The notes beneath the pieces are model-generated. The model did no database searches. It saw nothing but the letters and a program-made list of their open reading frames with translations, and had not been told where the DNA came from. The position numbers and the translations under genes are program-made. This document shows positions 1-7,050 of a stretch of 64,000 nucleotides of DNA, piece after piece; the stretch's first letter is position 1, and each line of letters starts with the position of its first letter. Source of the stretch: Priestia aryabhattai (GTDB lineage: Bacteria; Bacillota; Bacilli; Bacillales; Bacillaceae_H); contig NZ_JAMBOQ010000006.1 in assembly GCF_023715685.1 (NCBI RefSeq), positions 62,001 to 126,000 of the forward strand. The letters are read 5' to 3'.

Positions 1-47
1 ATTTGTAAGCAGTACTAGTATAATGAGGAAGAAAATGAAATCATTCG

Positions 48-206
48 CACAGTTTAGGTGCTCTTACATAGCGTAAGAGGTAACAGGGAATCGAGTGCAA
101 ATCTCGAGCGGTCCAGCCACTGTAAGCAGGGAGTTTTCTATCATATCGTCACTCAAAATGGGGAAGGCGGTAGAAAATGATGATCTCAAGCCAGGAGACC
201 TACCTA
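48..206 (+). ncRNA. Cobalamin (AdoCbl) riboswitch
   Basis: The leader of the Ni/Co permease gene carries the conserved parts of a B12 riboswitch in order: a GTGCTC-type 5' stem, the GCCACTG core segment at 116-122, and the B12 box AGCCAGGAGACCTACC at 189-204. A terminator hairpin (294-325) follows and the permease starts at 355. A TATAAT -10 box lies at 19-24, but its -35 box would fall at the window edge. The family normally lowers downstream expression when adenosylcobalamin is present. A cobalt importer as target fits, because cobalt is needed for B12 synthesis. Confidence 0.93.
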
Positions 207-293
207 TTCTGTACACTTGACTCTTCTAGGAAAGAGGCGGTGTATCAAGGTACGCAGTGAGCAATTGCTGTTTATTTTCATATACCGACACAT

Positions 294-325
294 CCTCAAT
301 TTCTATAGAATTGAGGCTTTTTTAC
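294..325 (+). terminator. Riboswitch expression-platform terminator
   Basis: CCTCAAT and ATTGAGG arms enclose a short loop and run into a T tract (316-323). It lies between the cobalamin aptamer and the permease start, where a B12-controlled transcription terminator is expected. Confidence 0.85.
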
Positions 326-354
326 GTTTTATTTTAAAAAAAGGAGTGTAGGAA

Positions 355-1152
355 ATGGAAGGTTTATCAGTTTTTTTACTTGTCTTTTTATTAGGAATCA
401 GACACGGATTGGATGCCGATCACTTGGCTTTTATCGACGGCCAGACCCGATATAATTGGCGAATGGGCAGCCGTTTTGCCCCGTGGGTCGGAACACTGTT
501 TTCACTAGGTCACGGAGGAATTGTGGCCGTCACGGCTGGGGTGCTGGGCGTGGTGATGAAAAATTTTACGTTTCCATCGTATTTCGATCATTTTGCATCT
601 TGGGTATCAATTATCTCGCTTTTTCTAATTGGGACATTAAACGCATATCATTTGCTTCGAACCAAAAATAAAGAGGAAGAGTTTCAGCTGAGCGGATTAA
701 AAGGGAAGTTTATGCCGAAAATCGCAAAAGGAACAACTAATCCTTTCCTAATTATTCTTGTAGGAGCGTTGTTTGCTTTAGCAGCCGAAACGGTCAGTCA
801 AACGGCCGTGTGGTCTCTAGCTGTAGGGAACACAGGCAAGTATACGCCGCTTTTATTAGGGCTAGTATTTATGTTTGGCATGATGCTGACAGATACAATC
901 GATTCAATGATTGTACATAAAATGGTGAATGAATCGAGTAAATTTGGACAATCTGCTTCCCGCTTGATGGGCTGGGTTATTGTTATTCTCGCATATGGTG
1001 TGTCATTCTACTTAGCGTTCACTTTCTTTAATCCGTGGGCCGAAGTGAATTTTGAAATGGTTGGCGTTATTCTGTTTATTTTCTTAGTGTCTATGTTTGT
1101 TTTTGTGAGTGTGAAATCAAAAGGGAAAAATATCAAAATAAATGTCAATTAA
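355..1152 (+). CDS. NiCoT-family nickel/cobalt permease
   Basis: A 265-residue integral membrane protein with about seven to eight hydrophobic segments. The family signature HX4DH is present near the N-terminus as RHGLDADHLAFIDG (residues ~16-29), and a second acidic conserved stretch LTDTIDSM lies near residue 180. HoxN/HupN/NixA proteins import Ni2+ or Co2+ by secondary transport. The cobalamin riboswitch directly upstream argues for cobalt as the physiological substrate. The ATG start has AGGAGTG 5-10 bases upstream. The gene appears monocistronic, ending in a hairpin terminator. Substrate is inferred; family assignment is firm. Confidence 0.9.
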   Translation: MEGLSVFLLVFLLGIRHGLDADHLAFIDGQTRYNWRMGSRFAPWVGTLFSLGHGGIVAVTAGVLGVVMKNFTFPSYFDHFASWVSIISLFLIGTLNAYHLLRTKNKEEEFQLSGLKGKFMPKIAKGTTNPFLIILVGALFALAAETVSQTAVWSLAVGNTGKYTPLLLGLVFMFGMMLTDTIDSMIVHKMVNESSKFGQSASRLMGWVIVILAYGVSFYLAFTFFNPWAEVNFEMVGVILFIFLVSMFVFVSVKSKGKNIKINVN

Positions 1153-1159
1153 TAAAATG

Positions 1160-1193
1160 AAAGCTTTAATCTGTTGAAGATTGAAGCTTTTTT
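1160..1193 (+). terminator. Terminator of the permease gene
   Basis: AAGCTTTAATCT and AGATTGAAGCTT arms, followed by a T run, eight bases after the permease stop. Confidence 0.8.
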
Positions 1194-1402
1194 GTATGAA
1201 TTTGTTGAAGTTTATGGCTATTTTCGGTCGGTTATGAATAAGTTAAAGTATTATCTGTATTTTAAGGATGGAAAATTGTCTGAAAACCATTATAATTAAG
1301 GATAATTTAAGATCGTTATGTGAAACGTAGAACATACTCATACGTACGATAAATAAAATTAGTGAATGCAGGCAGCAGGGGTTGTTTGGAGGAGGAATTG
1401 AT

Positions 1403-2545
1403 TTGAGTCAGGTAATGGTAGAACAAAGTGTATTTAGTTATTTAAAAGAACATGAACAAGAGATGCTTGAAGATTTAGTTGGATTTGTGAAAAAAGAATC
1501 ACCATCCTATAGTAAAGAGTTAGTGGATCAGTGTGGAATGTATTTAACGCAGCTGTTTCAAAAGCGTCTAGGCGTAGGGCACGAAGTCATAGAAGAAAAA
1601 GAAGTAGGAAACCACTTGAAATTTACGATTGGAGAAGGAGAAAAGCAGCTTTTAATCATTGGTCACTTTGACACGGTATGGGAAAAGGGAAGGCTGAGCT
1701 TAAGAACAGAGGGAAACAAGCTGTACGGTCCGGGAATTTTAGACATGAAAGGTGGCATTGTGCAATCTATATGGGCGATTAAAGCGATTCAAGAGCTCGG
1801 CTTAGCGCTGGATAAAAAAATTGTGTTTTTCTGCAATTCAGATGAAGAGATTGGGTCGATTTCTTCTAAAAAATATATTGAAGAAGAAGCACAAAGAAGT
1901 GAAGCAGTGCTAGTAGCAGAACCTGCGGTCGCGGGTTCTGGCGCGTTAAAAACGTCGCGCAAAGGAGCGGGAATTTTCACCGTAAAAGTATGGGGACGAG
2001 CAGCACATGCGGGTAATCACCACAAAGAAGGAATCAATGCTATTGAAGAGCTGGCGCGCCAAGTGATTTTCCTTCAAGGTTTAACAGATTACGAAAAAGG
2101 TACAACGGTGAACGTTGGGACATTTACGGGAGGCAGCGGTACAAATGTAGTGCCGGAATATGCAGAAGCGCACGTGGATTTACGTGTTTCTACAGAAGAA
2201 GAAGCTAAACGCATGACGGATATTATTTTGAATTTAACCCCCATTTTAAAAGGGATTAAGCTAGAAGTAACGGGAGGCATGAACCGTCCTCCGATGGTCA
2301 AGTCTAAACAAACGGAAGAGTTATTTGAATGCGCTCAGTCAATCGCGGCCAAACTGGGAATGAAATTAGAAGAAGCAGCTGTTGGAGGCGGAAGCGATGG
2401 CAATTTTACAGCGGCCATTGGCGTTCCCACACTAGATGGATTGGGAGCATGCGGAAAAGGAATACATGCGGAATATGAACATATCCAAATTGATACGTTG
2501 TCCGAGCGTTCTTCTTTATTTGCGAATTTGTTGTTGCAAATATAA
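1403..2545 (+). CDS. M20 family metallopeptidase (carboxypeptidase G2-like)
   Basis: About 380 residues. Zinc-site motifs of the M20A/ArgE-CPG2 group are visible in order: GHFDTVWEKG (first metal His/Asp), GPGILDMKGG (bridging Asp), NSDEEIGS (catalytic Glu pair), AEPA (Glu ligand) and a C-terminal HAEYEH (His ligand). The dimerisation domain lies between, with GRAAHAG at ~200. CPG2-type enzymes remove C-terminal glutamate from peptides or folate-like substrates; the substrate here is unknown. An in-frame TTG lies at 1382, but GGAGGAGGA at 1388-1396 sits correctly for the TTG at 1403, which I take as start. No signal peptide, so cytosolic. It stands alone between two terminators. Confidence 0.85.
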   Translation: MSQVMVEQSVFSYLKEHEQEMLEDLVGFVKKESPSYSKELVDQCGMYLTQLFQKRLGVGHEVIEEKEVGNHLKFTIGEGEKQLLIIGHFDTVWEKGRLSLRTEGNKLYGPGILDMKGGIVQSIWAIKAIQELGLALDKKIVFFCNSDEEIGSISSKKYIEEEAQRSEAVLVAEPAVAGSGALKTSRKGAGIFTVKVWGRAAHAGNHHKEGINAIEELARQVIFLQGLTDYEKGTTVNVGTFTGGSGTNVVPEYAEAHVDLRVSTEEEAKRMTDIILNLTPILKGIKLEVTGGMNRPPMVKSKQTEELFECAQSIAAKLGMKLEEAAVGGGSDGNFTAAIGVPTLDGLGACGKGIHAEYEHIQIDTLSERSSLFANLLLQI

Positions 2546-2547
2546 AA

Positions 2548-2572
2548 ATCCCCGCCTCAAAAGGCGGGGATT
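2548..2572 (-). terminator. Terminator of the DoxX gene (minus strand)
   Basis: Perfect hairpin AATCCCCGCCT / AGGCGGGGATT. On the minus strand it continues into a T run, so it terminates transcription arriving from the DoxX gene. Confidence 0.75.
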
Positions 2573-2579
2573 AAGTTAG

Positions 2580-2613
2580 AAGCTTATATTGGGAGAGTAT
2601 AAGCTTTTTTTTA
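2580..2613 (+). terminator. Terminator of the M20 peptidase gene
   Basis: AAGCTTATA / TATAAGCTT arms followed by an eight-base T run on the plus strand. It overlaps the very end of the convergent DoxX gene. Confidence 0.75.
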
Positions 2614-3033
2614 TTTACTGCTTTCTTCTTGAAGAGAAAAGGCAGTTTCTTTCTTTTTGAATACCACTTGATCAAGAGCAAGGAATTGGCTTCCTGCAAG
2701 AAACAAGTGAGCAGACATTGCAATTAAGGCGATATCAAACTCAAATCCGCCTACAAATCCGCTTTTAAGCTTTGCTGTGAAAATAGCGCCAAGCATAATC
2801 GCTACAAATAAAGCAGCTACGACTCTTGTTGCTAGACCAAGAATAATAAGAACCCCACCTACAAGTTCAATCGTTGCAACAATGTATGCCATGAAACCAG
2901 GGATTCCTAGGCTATCAAAGAACCCTACTGTATTTTCAATCCCGCCTTGCCATTTTTGAAGACCGTGTACTAAAAATGTAAAACCTAATACTAAACGAAT
3001 AATAAGTGAACCAATTTCGACGTTTTTATTCAC
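2611..3033 (-). CDS. DoxX family membrane protein
   Basis: A 140-residue protein with four hydrophobic segments, the DoxX/SURF4-like layout: RLVLGFTFLVHGLQKW at the N-terminus, then IELVGGVLIILGLATR, and the GFEFDIALIAMSAHLFLAG segment typical of this family. Close B. subtilis relatives (CatD, MhqP) are subunits or companions of quinone- and thiol-stress responses; that role is inferred from family only. The start is GTG at 3033 with GGAGGAAG just upstream. Three perfect palindromes lie in the upstream 150 bases and suggest tight repressor control. No dioxygenase partner is adjacent. Confidence 0.85.
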   Translation of the reverse strand: MNKNVEIGSLIIRLVLGFTFLVHGLQKWQGGIENTVGFFDSLGIPGFMAYIVATIELVGGVLIILGLATRVVAALFVAIMLGAIFTAKLKSGFVGGFEFDIALIAMSAHLFLAGSQFLALDQVVFKKKETAFSLQEESSK

Positions 3034-3063
3034 TTTACTTCCTCCTTTAAGTGTATTTGAAAA

Positions 3064-3082
3064 ACACTACATTATGTAGTGT
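3064..3082. promoter_or_regulatory. Perfect 19-bp palindrome, likely operator 1
   Basis: ACACTACAT-T-ATGTAGTGT, centred about 40 bases before the DoxX start. The core ACACTACA-N3-TGTAGTGT is repeated in the longer palindrome at 3155-3187, as expected for a pair of sites for one dimeric repressor. The regulator is not identified. Confidence 0.6.
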
Positions 3083-3110
3083 GAAAGCCCGAAAAAAGAA
3101 ATATAGCAAT

Positions 3111-3135
3111 CAAATCAGAAAGTCTTTCTGATTTG
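3111..3135. repeat. Perfect 25-bp inverted repeat
   Basis: CAAATCAGAAAG-T-CTTTCTGATTTG, with twelve-base arms around one central base. It differs in sequence from the two ACACTACA palindromes on either side and has no T tract. It may be a separate operator; function unknown. Confidence 0.6.
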
Positions 3136-3154
3136 GATAATTTTTCAACATTAT

Positions 3155-3187
3155 GAACATCACACTACACATTGTAGTGTGATGTTC
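3155..3187. promoter_or_regulatory. Perfect 33-bp palindrome, likely operator 2
   Basis: Fifteen-base perfect arms around CAT, containing the same CACTACA / TGTAGTG core as the site at 3064-3082. It lies between the divergent DoxX and PfpI genes and could control either or both. Confidence 0.55.
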
Positions 3188-3338
3188 GTCCTTAGTCAAG
3201 TGAAAATATGAAATTAGACCATTTGGCATACAAAAGCTTCCTAATGAGCACTTGAAAACTCCTTTAATTATGTACAAGTCAGTCCCTTATTTTCAATCTC
3301 ATTCTCCAACATGCTATACTGATGGCGGAGGTGTTACG

Positions 3339-3863
3339 ATGCGTTTAGAAAATAAAAGGGTTATTGCGCTTGTTAGTGCAGACTTTGAAGATCTAGAACT
3401 ATGGTATCCAGTGATGCGTCTTCGAGAAGAAGGAGCAGAAGTACATTTAGTTGGAGAAAAAGCAAATGAAACGTACATGGGGAAATACGGTGTTCCAGCC
3501 GTATCGGACTATTCATTTAAAGATGTAGATCCAGCTGAATATGACGCTATTTTAGTACCTGGAGGCTGGGCGCCAGATAAACTGCGCCGCTACCCTGAAG
3601 TGATTGAAATGGTTCGTCATATGGATGAACAGCAAAAGCCAATCGGCCAAATCTGTCATGCAGGATGGGTATTAATCTCTGCAAAAATCTTAGATGGCCG
3701 AAACGTAACAAGTACGCCAGGAATCAAAGATGATATGGAAAATGCCGGAGCCATTTGGCATGATGAAGCAGTCGTAATCGACGGACACGTCATCTCAAGC
3801 CGCCGTCCGCCAGACCTTCCTCCTTATGCAAAAGCATTTGCTGATGTACTAGCAGAGCAATAA
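3339..3863 (+). CDS. DJ-1/PfpI family protein
   Basis: A 174-residue single-domain protein. The nucleophile elbow QICHAGW (Cys ~104) follows the PGGWAPDKLR loop, and the acidic EDLELWYP near the N-terminus supplies the conserved glutamate of the class I glutamine-amidotransferase-like fold. PfpI/YhbO/YraA-type proteins act as stress proteins with reported glyoxalase, deglycase or protease activity; which applies here cannot be told. An in-frame ATG lies at 3252, but GGCGGAGGTG at 3324-3333 places the start at 3339 and the extension looks non-coding. It is divergent from DoxX and shares its operator-rich intergenic region. Confidence 0.85.
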   Translation: MRLENKRVIALVSADFEDLELWYPVMRLREEGAEVHLVGEKANETYMGKYGVPAVSDYSFKDVDPAEYDAILVPGGWAPDKLRRYPEVIEMVRHMDEQQKPIGQICHAGWVLISAKILDGRNVTSTPGIKDDMENAGAIWHDEAVVIDGHVISSRRPPDLPPYAKAFADVLAEQ

Positions 3864-3869
3864 GCAAAA

Positions 3870-3900
3870 AGCCGAAACCACACTGGTTTCGGCTTTTTTT
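3870..3900 (+). terminator. Terminator of the PfpI gene
   Basis: AGCCGAAACCA / TGGTTTCGGCT stem and a T run, seven bases after the stop codon. Confidence 0.85.
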
Positions 3901-4100
3901 GTAAGGTGTTTCCAACTTGAGGGGTGTCGGGTATATGAGACTAAAGGTTATGAAAAAAATTACATTGATTTGAATAAATCATATACAAATAGTGTAAAAG
4001 ACCGTAGGGATGACCTATTTATTGGTAAAGAATAGGTCGCGTATGATGGAAGGTGGATCAATTTATTAGGCAGTAGCTTCAAAGAAAGGGAGGGATACTG

Positions 4101-4301
4101 GTGAGTGAATTATGGGGGCGCTACGGAAAAATTGCTTGTATAATCTTTTATATTTTTGCGCTTGTGATGCAAATGACAACAACATTTTTAATTTGGAACG
4201 GTCGGAGTCTATTCTGGATTATGATTATTGTACAGTTTTTAATTACAACTGCGCTTATATTTATTGCGTATAAAGTAGCTAACCGGGTGTTATTAAAGTA
4301 A
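4101..4301 (+). CDS. Small two-helix membrane protein of the LXG island
   Basis: A 66-residue hypothetical protein with two hydrophobic segments (~residues 12-32 and 38-58). The GTG start has GGGAGGGA about eight bases upstream. It is the first gene of a same-strand cluster whose next members are ywqH- and ywqI-like LXG partner genes, so it is probably part of that toxin island, but its role is unknown. An 8-bp hairpin (GACCTATT / AATAGGTC, about 4012-4038) lies in its leader. Confidence 0.6.
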   Translation: MSELWGRYGKIACIIFYIFALVMQMTTTFLIWNGRSLFWIMIIVQFLITTALIFIAYKVANRVLLK

Positions 4302-4322
4302 TGGAAAAGGGGGAGATACGTA

Positions 4323-4697
4323 TTGGATGTCATGTTAACATTCTATAACACAACGTTGAGTAATGAAAAAGAAAATTTAAAACGCCTACAAAGTTGTAGA
4401 AAAAGCTTAGAGGAATATGAAAAAGAATTTGCTGATAAAAAACGTTTAGTTAAGCATCCAGCTAGCTCACCAGACAGTTTTAAAGGCAATAAAGCAACTA
4501 CTTTTTATACTTTAAGAGATCACGATATACAAGAAAAGTACCAAAATATACTTACAACTCAATTTACCCAAATTTTTGAGGAAATTGATACAAAGATAGA
4601 GTCTATTCAAAGCTCCATTCAAGCAACTCAGCAGCTAATTATAAAACATGAAGAAGCTCTTGAAAAAGAAAAAAATAATAAGGAAGGAGCCTATTGA
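4323..4697 (+). CDS. YwqH-like (DUF5082-type) LXG partner protein
   Basis: A 124-residue, highly charged, helical protein with N- and C-terminal coiled coils and no membrane segment. The opening (FYNTTLSNEKENLKRLQSC) and the position directly before a DUF5344/YwqI-like gene and an LXG-toxin gene match the ywqH-ywqI-ywqJ order. Such proteins are thought to bind the helical LXG domain and help T7SS export. The TTG start at 4323 is supported by AAAGGGGGAG about eight bases upstream. The stop overlaps the next start (TGATG). Family placement rests on context and general features. Confidence 0.65.
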   Translation: MDVMLTFYNTTLSNEKENLKRLQSCRKSLEEYEKEFADKKRLVKHPASSPDSFKGNKATTFYTLRDHDIQEKYQNILTTQFTQIFEEIDTKIESIQSSIQATQQLIIKHEEALEKEKNNKEGAY

Positions 4698-4981
4698 TGG
4701 GAAAAGAAATTTTAATGAAGTACTCTGAAATTGATACTGCGCTTTCACAGCTTCAATTATCTGCTCAAGCTTTAGATCCCTCATTTCCTCAAGATATGAA
4801 GGGGCTTAATGTCCTAGACACAATGGATAGGTTAAGCGATATTAACACTAAATTAGAGGCGCTTCTTAAGTCTTATCAGGCCTTACTAATAAAGAGCGAA
4901 CAAATGGCTGGAAATTCAGTAGAATTAATGAAGGAAGCTGATCAAAAGCTTTCAACTGTATTTACTTCTATCTTAAAATAA
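4697..4981 (+). CDS. YwqI-like (DUF5344-type) LXG partner protein
   Basis: A 94-residue all-helical protein, WXG100-sized, with heptad-like leucines (LSQLQLSAQAL and LSDINTKLEALLKSYQALL). It overlaps the upstream ywqH-like gene by one base and is followed 14 bases later by the LXG toxin remnant, the order seen in B. subtilis ywqHIJ. The expected role is targeting or chaperoning of the LXG effector to the type VII secretion system. ATG 4697 is preferred over TTG 4694; AGGAAGGAG at 4681-4689 serves both. It appears intact although its partner toxin is broken. Confidence 0.65.
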   Translation: MGKEILMKYSEIDTALSQLQLSAQALDPSFPQDMKGLNVLDTMDRLSDINTKLEALLKSYQALLIKSEQMAGNSVELMKEADQKLSTVFTSILK

Positions 4982-4995
4982 AAGGAGTGTATGCC

Positions 4996-5608
4996 ATGGC
5001 AAAAGTGTTAGATGCTCATGCTTTTCATGAAGCAATTTTAAATACAAAAAAAAATATAGCAGTTCAACAAAAGATGGTGAGCCAGATAGGGAATAGCGTT
5101 GATGGAATTATTGCTCTCGAATCTTCATTTAAAGGTGAGGGAGGAGAAAAAATTCGTCAATTCTATCAAGAATGTCACAAGCCTTTTCTTATGTTCTATA
5201 CCATATAGCATATCGTCCTTATCTGAAAAATTATTATATGGACAATTAATTGGAGGAAAAGCCGGTGCTGTTGTATCAAAAAGTTCTTTTTCACACGAAA
5301 AATCTCCAATTGGTGTAGATATAACAGAAGGTGTAGCTGAAGCTAGTGCTGCTTATGAGAATTATGGGATATCAGCTGGAGCAGAGGCAACTGCTGCAAA
5401 AATTGAAGTGAAAGTTGAACCATTAAATTGGTTGGGATATGAGCCCTTAGAAGAATGGTTTGGTATTAAATACGATCCTTATGTACGTGGAGATATTTTA
5501 TTAGGAAGTGCATCTATAGCAGGAAGTTTAAGCCCTGAGGAAACAGGTGCTCAAGTCTCGTTTGGTGTAGGAACGGGAGTTCATTTTGGTTTTGAAAAAG
5601 ATGAATAA
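4996..5608 (+). pseudogene. LXG polymorphic toxin remnant (internal deletion plus frameshift)
   Basis: From ATG 4996 (AAGGAG at 4982-4987) about 70 codons encode an LXG N-terminus: KVLDAHAFHEAILNTKK at the start and SFKGEGGEKIRQFYQECH further on, where the family's LXG-type region lies. Reading stops at 5206. From about 5195 a different frame is open to 5608 and encodes a glycine- and alanine-rich C-terminal tail (residues such as ISAGAEATAAKIEVKVEP and VSFGVGTGVHFGFEKDE). LXG toxins are normally several hundred residues long, so the middle of the protein has been lost and the remaining ends are out of frame. The product is unlikely to be a working toxin. Confidence 0.75.
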
Positions 5609-5623
5609 TTTTAAGGGGAATAT

Positions 5624-5866
5624 ATGGATACGAAAACATATTTTAACAGAAGTTTAAGAATTGGGTTGTTGTTATATGCAGTTATCATGTCTGTAGCCGG
5701 AACTGTCGTTATGGTATGCTTAATGTTTTTTGCTGCTGATTATCCAGGTTTAAGTTTTGCACCTATATACTTAGGTGTAGGCGGTTTTTTCTATGGTACA
5801 TCAGCCATTTCCTTGTTTATCAGAGCAAAAGCTACTAAAAGAATTGGAAAGGACGAGGTCAAATGA
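5624..5866 (+). CDS. Small membrane protein next to LXG toxin remnant (possible immunity)
   Basis: An 80-residue hypothetical protein with two strong hydrophobic segments (~12-35 and ~43-63) and a short basic C-terminus. The ATG has AAGGGGA upstream. It begins 15 bases after the toxin remnant and overlaps the next gene by four bases (ATGA), so the two are translationally coupled. Position suggests an immunity or accessory protein for the lost toxin; there is no sequence proof. Confidence 0.55.
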   Translation: MDTKTYFNRSLRIGLLLYAVIMSVAGTVVMVCLMFFAADYPGLSFAPIYLGVGGFFYGTSAISLFIRAKATKRIGKDEVK

Positions 5867-6174
5867 ATAATTTAAATAAAAATACACTTGTACCTATTGG
5901 AAGTGTTGTGAAGTTATATAATGTGCGTAAGTTGGTAATGGTGTATGGAAGAAATCAAAAGCAGACTTCATCAGAAGAAATTTTTGACTATGTGGCAGTA
6001 CCTTATCCTGAAGGTAACATTACAGATGAGTATAATGTGTTTTTTAATCGAAATATGATTGAAACTATTGAACATGTTGGAATGCAGTCTGAAACTGAAT
6101 TAAAAATGAGAGAAAAAATCGAGAGCGATATTATGACTAGAGTAGAGGAAGAAAATAGTGATGAAAAAAATTAA
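5863..6174 (+). CDS. DUF4176-like protein, cytosolic copy
   Basis: A 103-residue protein without signal peptide. It opens with LVPIGSVVKLYNV and carries the block VPYPEGNITDEYNVFF, the pattern of DUF4176 proteins found in LXG/T7SS toxin islands. The next gene encodes a lipoprotein with a closely similar domain, so the pair arose by tandem duplication. Overlaps with both neighbours indicate one operon. The function is unknown; roles as immunity or adaptor proteins are inference from context. Confidence 0.7.
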   Translation: MNNLNKNTLVPIGSVVKLYNVRKLVMVYGRNQKQTSSEEIFDYVAVPYPEGNITDEYNVFFNRNMIETIEHVGMQSETELKMREKIESDIMTRVEEENSDEKN

Positions 6175-6610
6175 ATTAATTTTATGTGTTACAGCGATAG
6201 TCTTCTTGGCGTTAGCAGGATGTTCGACAAACACTTCTAGTGAGAATAAAAACGATGAAGAGAAGAAGACAGAGGAAAAAACGAATATTCAAAAAGAAAA
6301 TACGTCTCAACCTACCAAGAAGAATGTGGACGTAGACACTTCTAAATTGTTACCAATTGGAACAGTTGTCAAGCTGAAGAATGTAGAGAAGCTAGTGATG
6401 ATTTATGGACAAAATCAAAAGCAAGAGTCAAGTCAGAAAATCTTTGATTATGTATCAGTACCTTATCCTGAAGGTAATATTTCTAGTGATTACAATGTGT
6501 TTTTTGATCGAAGCCGTATTGAAAAAGTACTATATAAAGGCTACGATACTCCTGAAGGAGAAAAATTTCTAGAGGAGCAAGATAAACAATCGTCTTCTAA
6601 AGGAATGTAA
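6161..6610 (+). CDS. DUF4176-like lipoprotein
   Basis: About 149 residues. A lipoprotein signal peptide ends in the lipobox LALAGC (Cys ~21), followed by a charged linker rich in Glu/Lys/Asn/Thr and then the DUF4176-type domain (LLPIGTVVKLKNV and VPYPEGNISSDYNVFF) that mirrors the upstream gene. It should be anchored to the outer face of the membrane, whereas the sister copy is cytosolic. The start could be GTG 6158 or ATG 6161; AGAGGA at 6144-6149 fits either. It overlaps the upstream gene. Confidence 0.75.
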   Translation: MKKIKLILCVTAIVFLALAGCSTNTSSENKNDEEKKTEEKTNIQKENTSQPTKKNVDVDTSKLLPIGTVVKLKNVEKLVMIYGQNQKQESSQKIFDYVSVPYPEGNISSDYNVFFDRSRIEKVLYKGYDTPEGEKFLEEQDKQSSSKGM

Positions 6611-6648
6611 AAAGAAATTTAGTCATGATAAAAGAGGGTGAACATTTT

Positions 6649-6882
6649 TTGTCTAGTCAGTTCGAAACCAAAAAAGTGATTGCAAAATTATTATTTGTAG
6701 TTGCATTATTAATTTTAATATTTAGTACTGTTTCAACTGTTTTATTATACATAAAGGAAACTGCATTGGGAAATCCATTTTCTCCTTGGGCTATTGTTGT
6801 CATTTTAGTTCCTTTCTATTTCATATCTTTTATTTTTTTGTTTATAAGAAACAGGTTACTAAAAAATAAAGTGAGAAATTAA
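6649..6882 (+). CDS. Small membrane protein at end of LXG island
   Basis: A 77-residue protein with two hydrophobic segments (~12-35 and ~46-66) and a basic C-terminus, similar in layout to the 5624-5866 product but without obvious sequence identity. TTG 6649 is chosen because AGAGGGTG at 6633-6640 sits eight bases upstream; ATG 6625 in the same frame lacks a good site. Last gene of the island before a strong terminator. Function unknown. Confidence 0.5.
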   Translation: MSSQFETKKVIAKLLFVVALLILIFSTVSTVLLYIKETALGNPFSPWAIVVILVPFYFISFIFLFIRNRLLKNKVRN

Positions 6883-6887
6883 TATAT

Positions 6888-6925
6888 TAAATTAAGGCGA
6901 GCATATCACTGCTCGCTTTAATTTA
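6888..6925 (+). terminator. Terminator of the LXG island
   Basis: AAATTAAGGCGAGCA / TGCTCGCTTTAATTT hairpin with a six-base loop. Its GCGAGCA core is repeated in the palindrome at 7021-7050. Confidence 0.75.
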
Positions 6926-7020
6926 TTTAATTACGTGATGTATAAAAAATATGCCAGAGGCTTTTATATGATTACTAATAAAAAGGATTTGAATAGAGTA
7001 TAATGAAAAATTATCATTAA

Positions 7021-7050
7021 AAAAGCGAGCAGATGCATCTGCTCGCTTTT
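7021..7050. repeat. Perfect 30-bp palindrome sharing the terminator core
   Basis: Two adjoining 15-base arms (AAAAGCGAGCAGATG and its exact complement) flanked by A and T runs. It has the form of a bidirectional terminator, but no gene ends close by on the plus strand, and it repeats the GCGAGCA core found at 6888-6925. Confidence 0.6.

Noticed and set aside
2089..2301. Minus-strand open frame inside the M20 peptidase
   Set aside because: Shadow of a well-supported gene; no ribosome site or family motifs.
3064..3187. BlaI/MecI/CopY operators
   Set aside because: Their core is TACA-N2-TGTA, while these palindromes have N3 between ACTACA and TGTAGT; no blaI-like gene is near.
3907..3933. Sigma-B promoter before the LXG island
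   Set aside because: GTTTCC-N15-GGGTAT departs from the consensus in both the -35 box and spacing.
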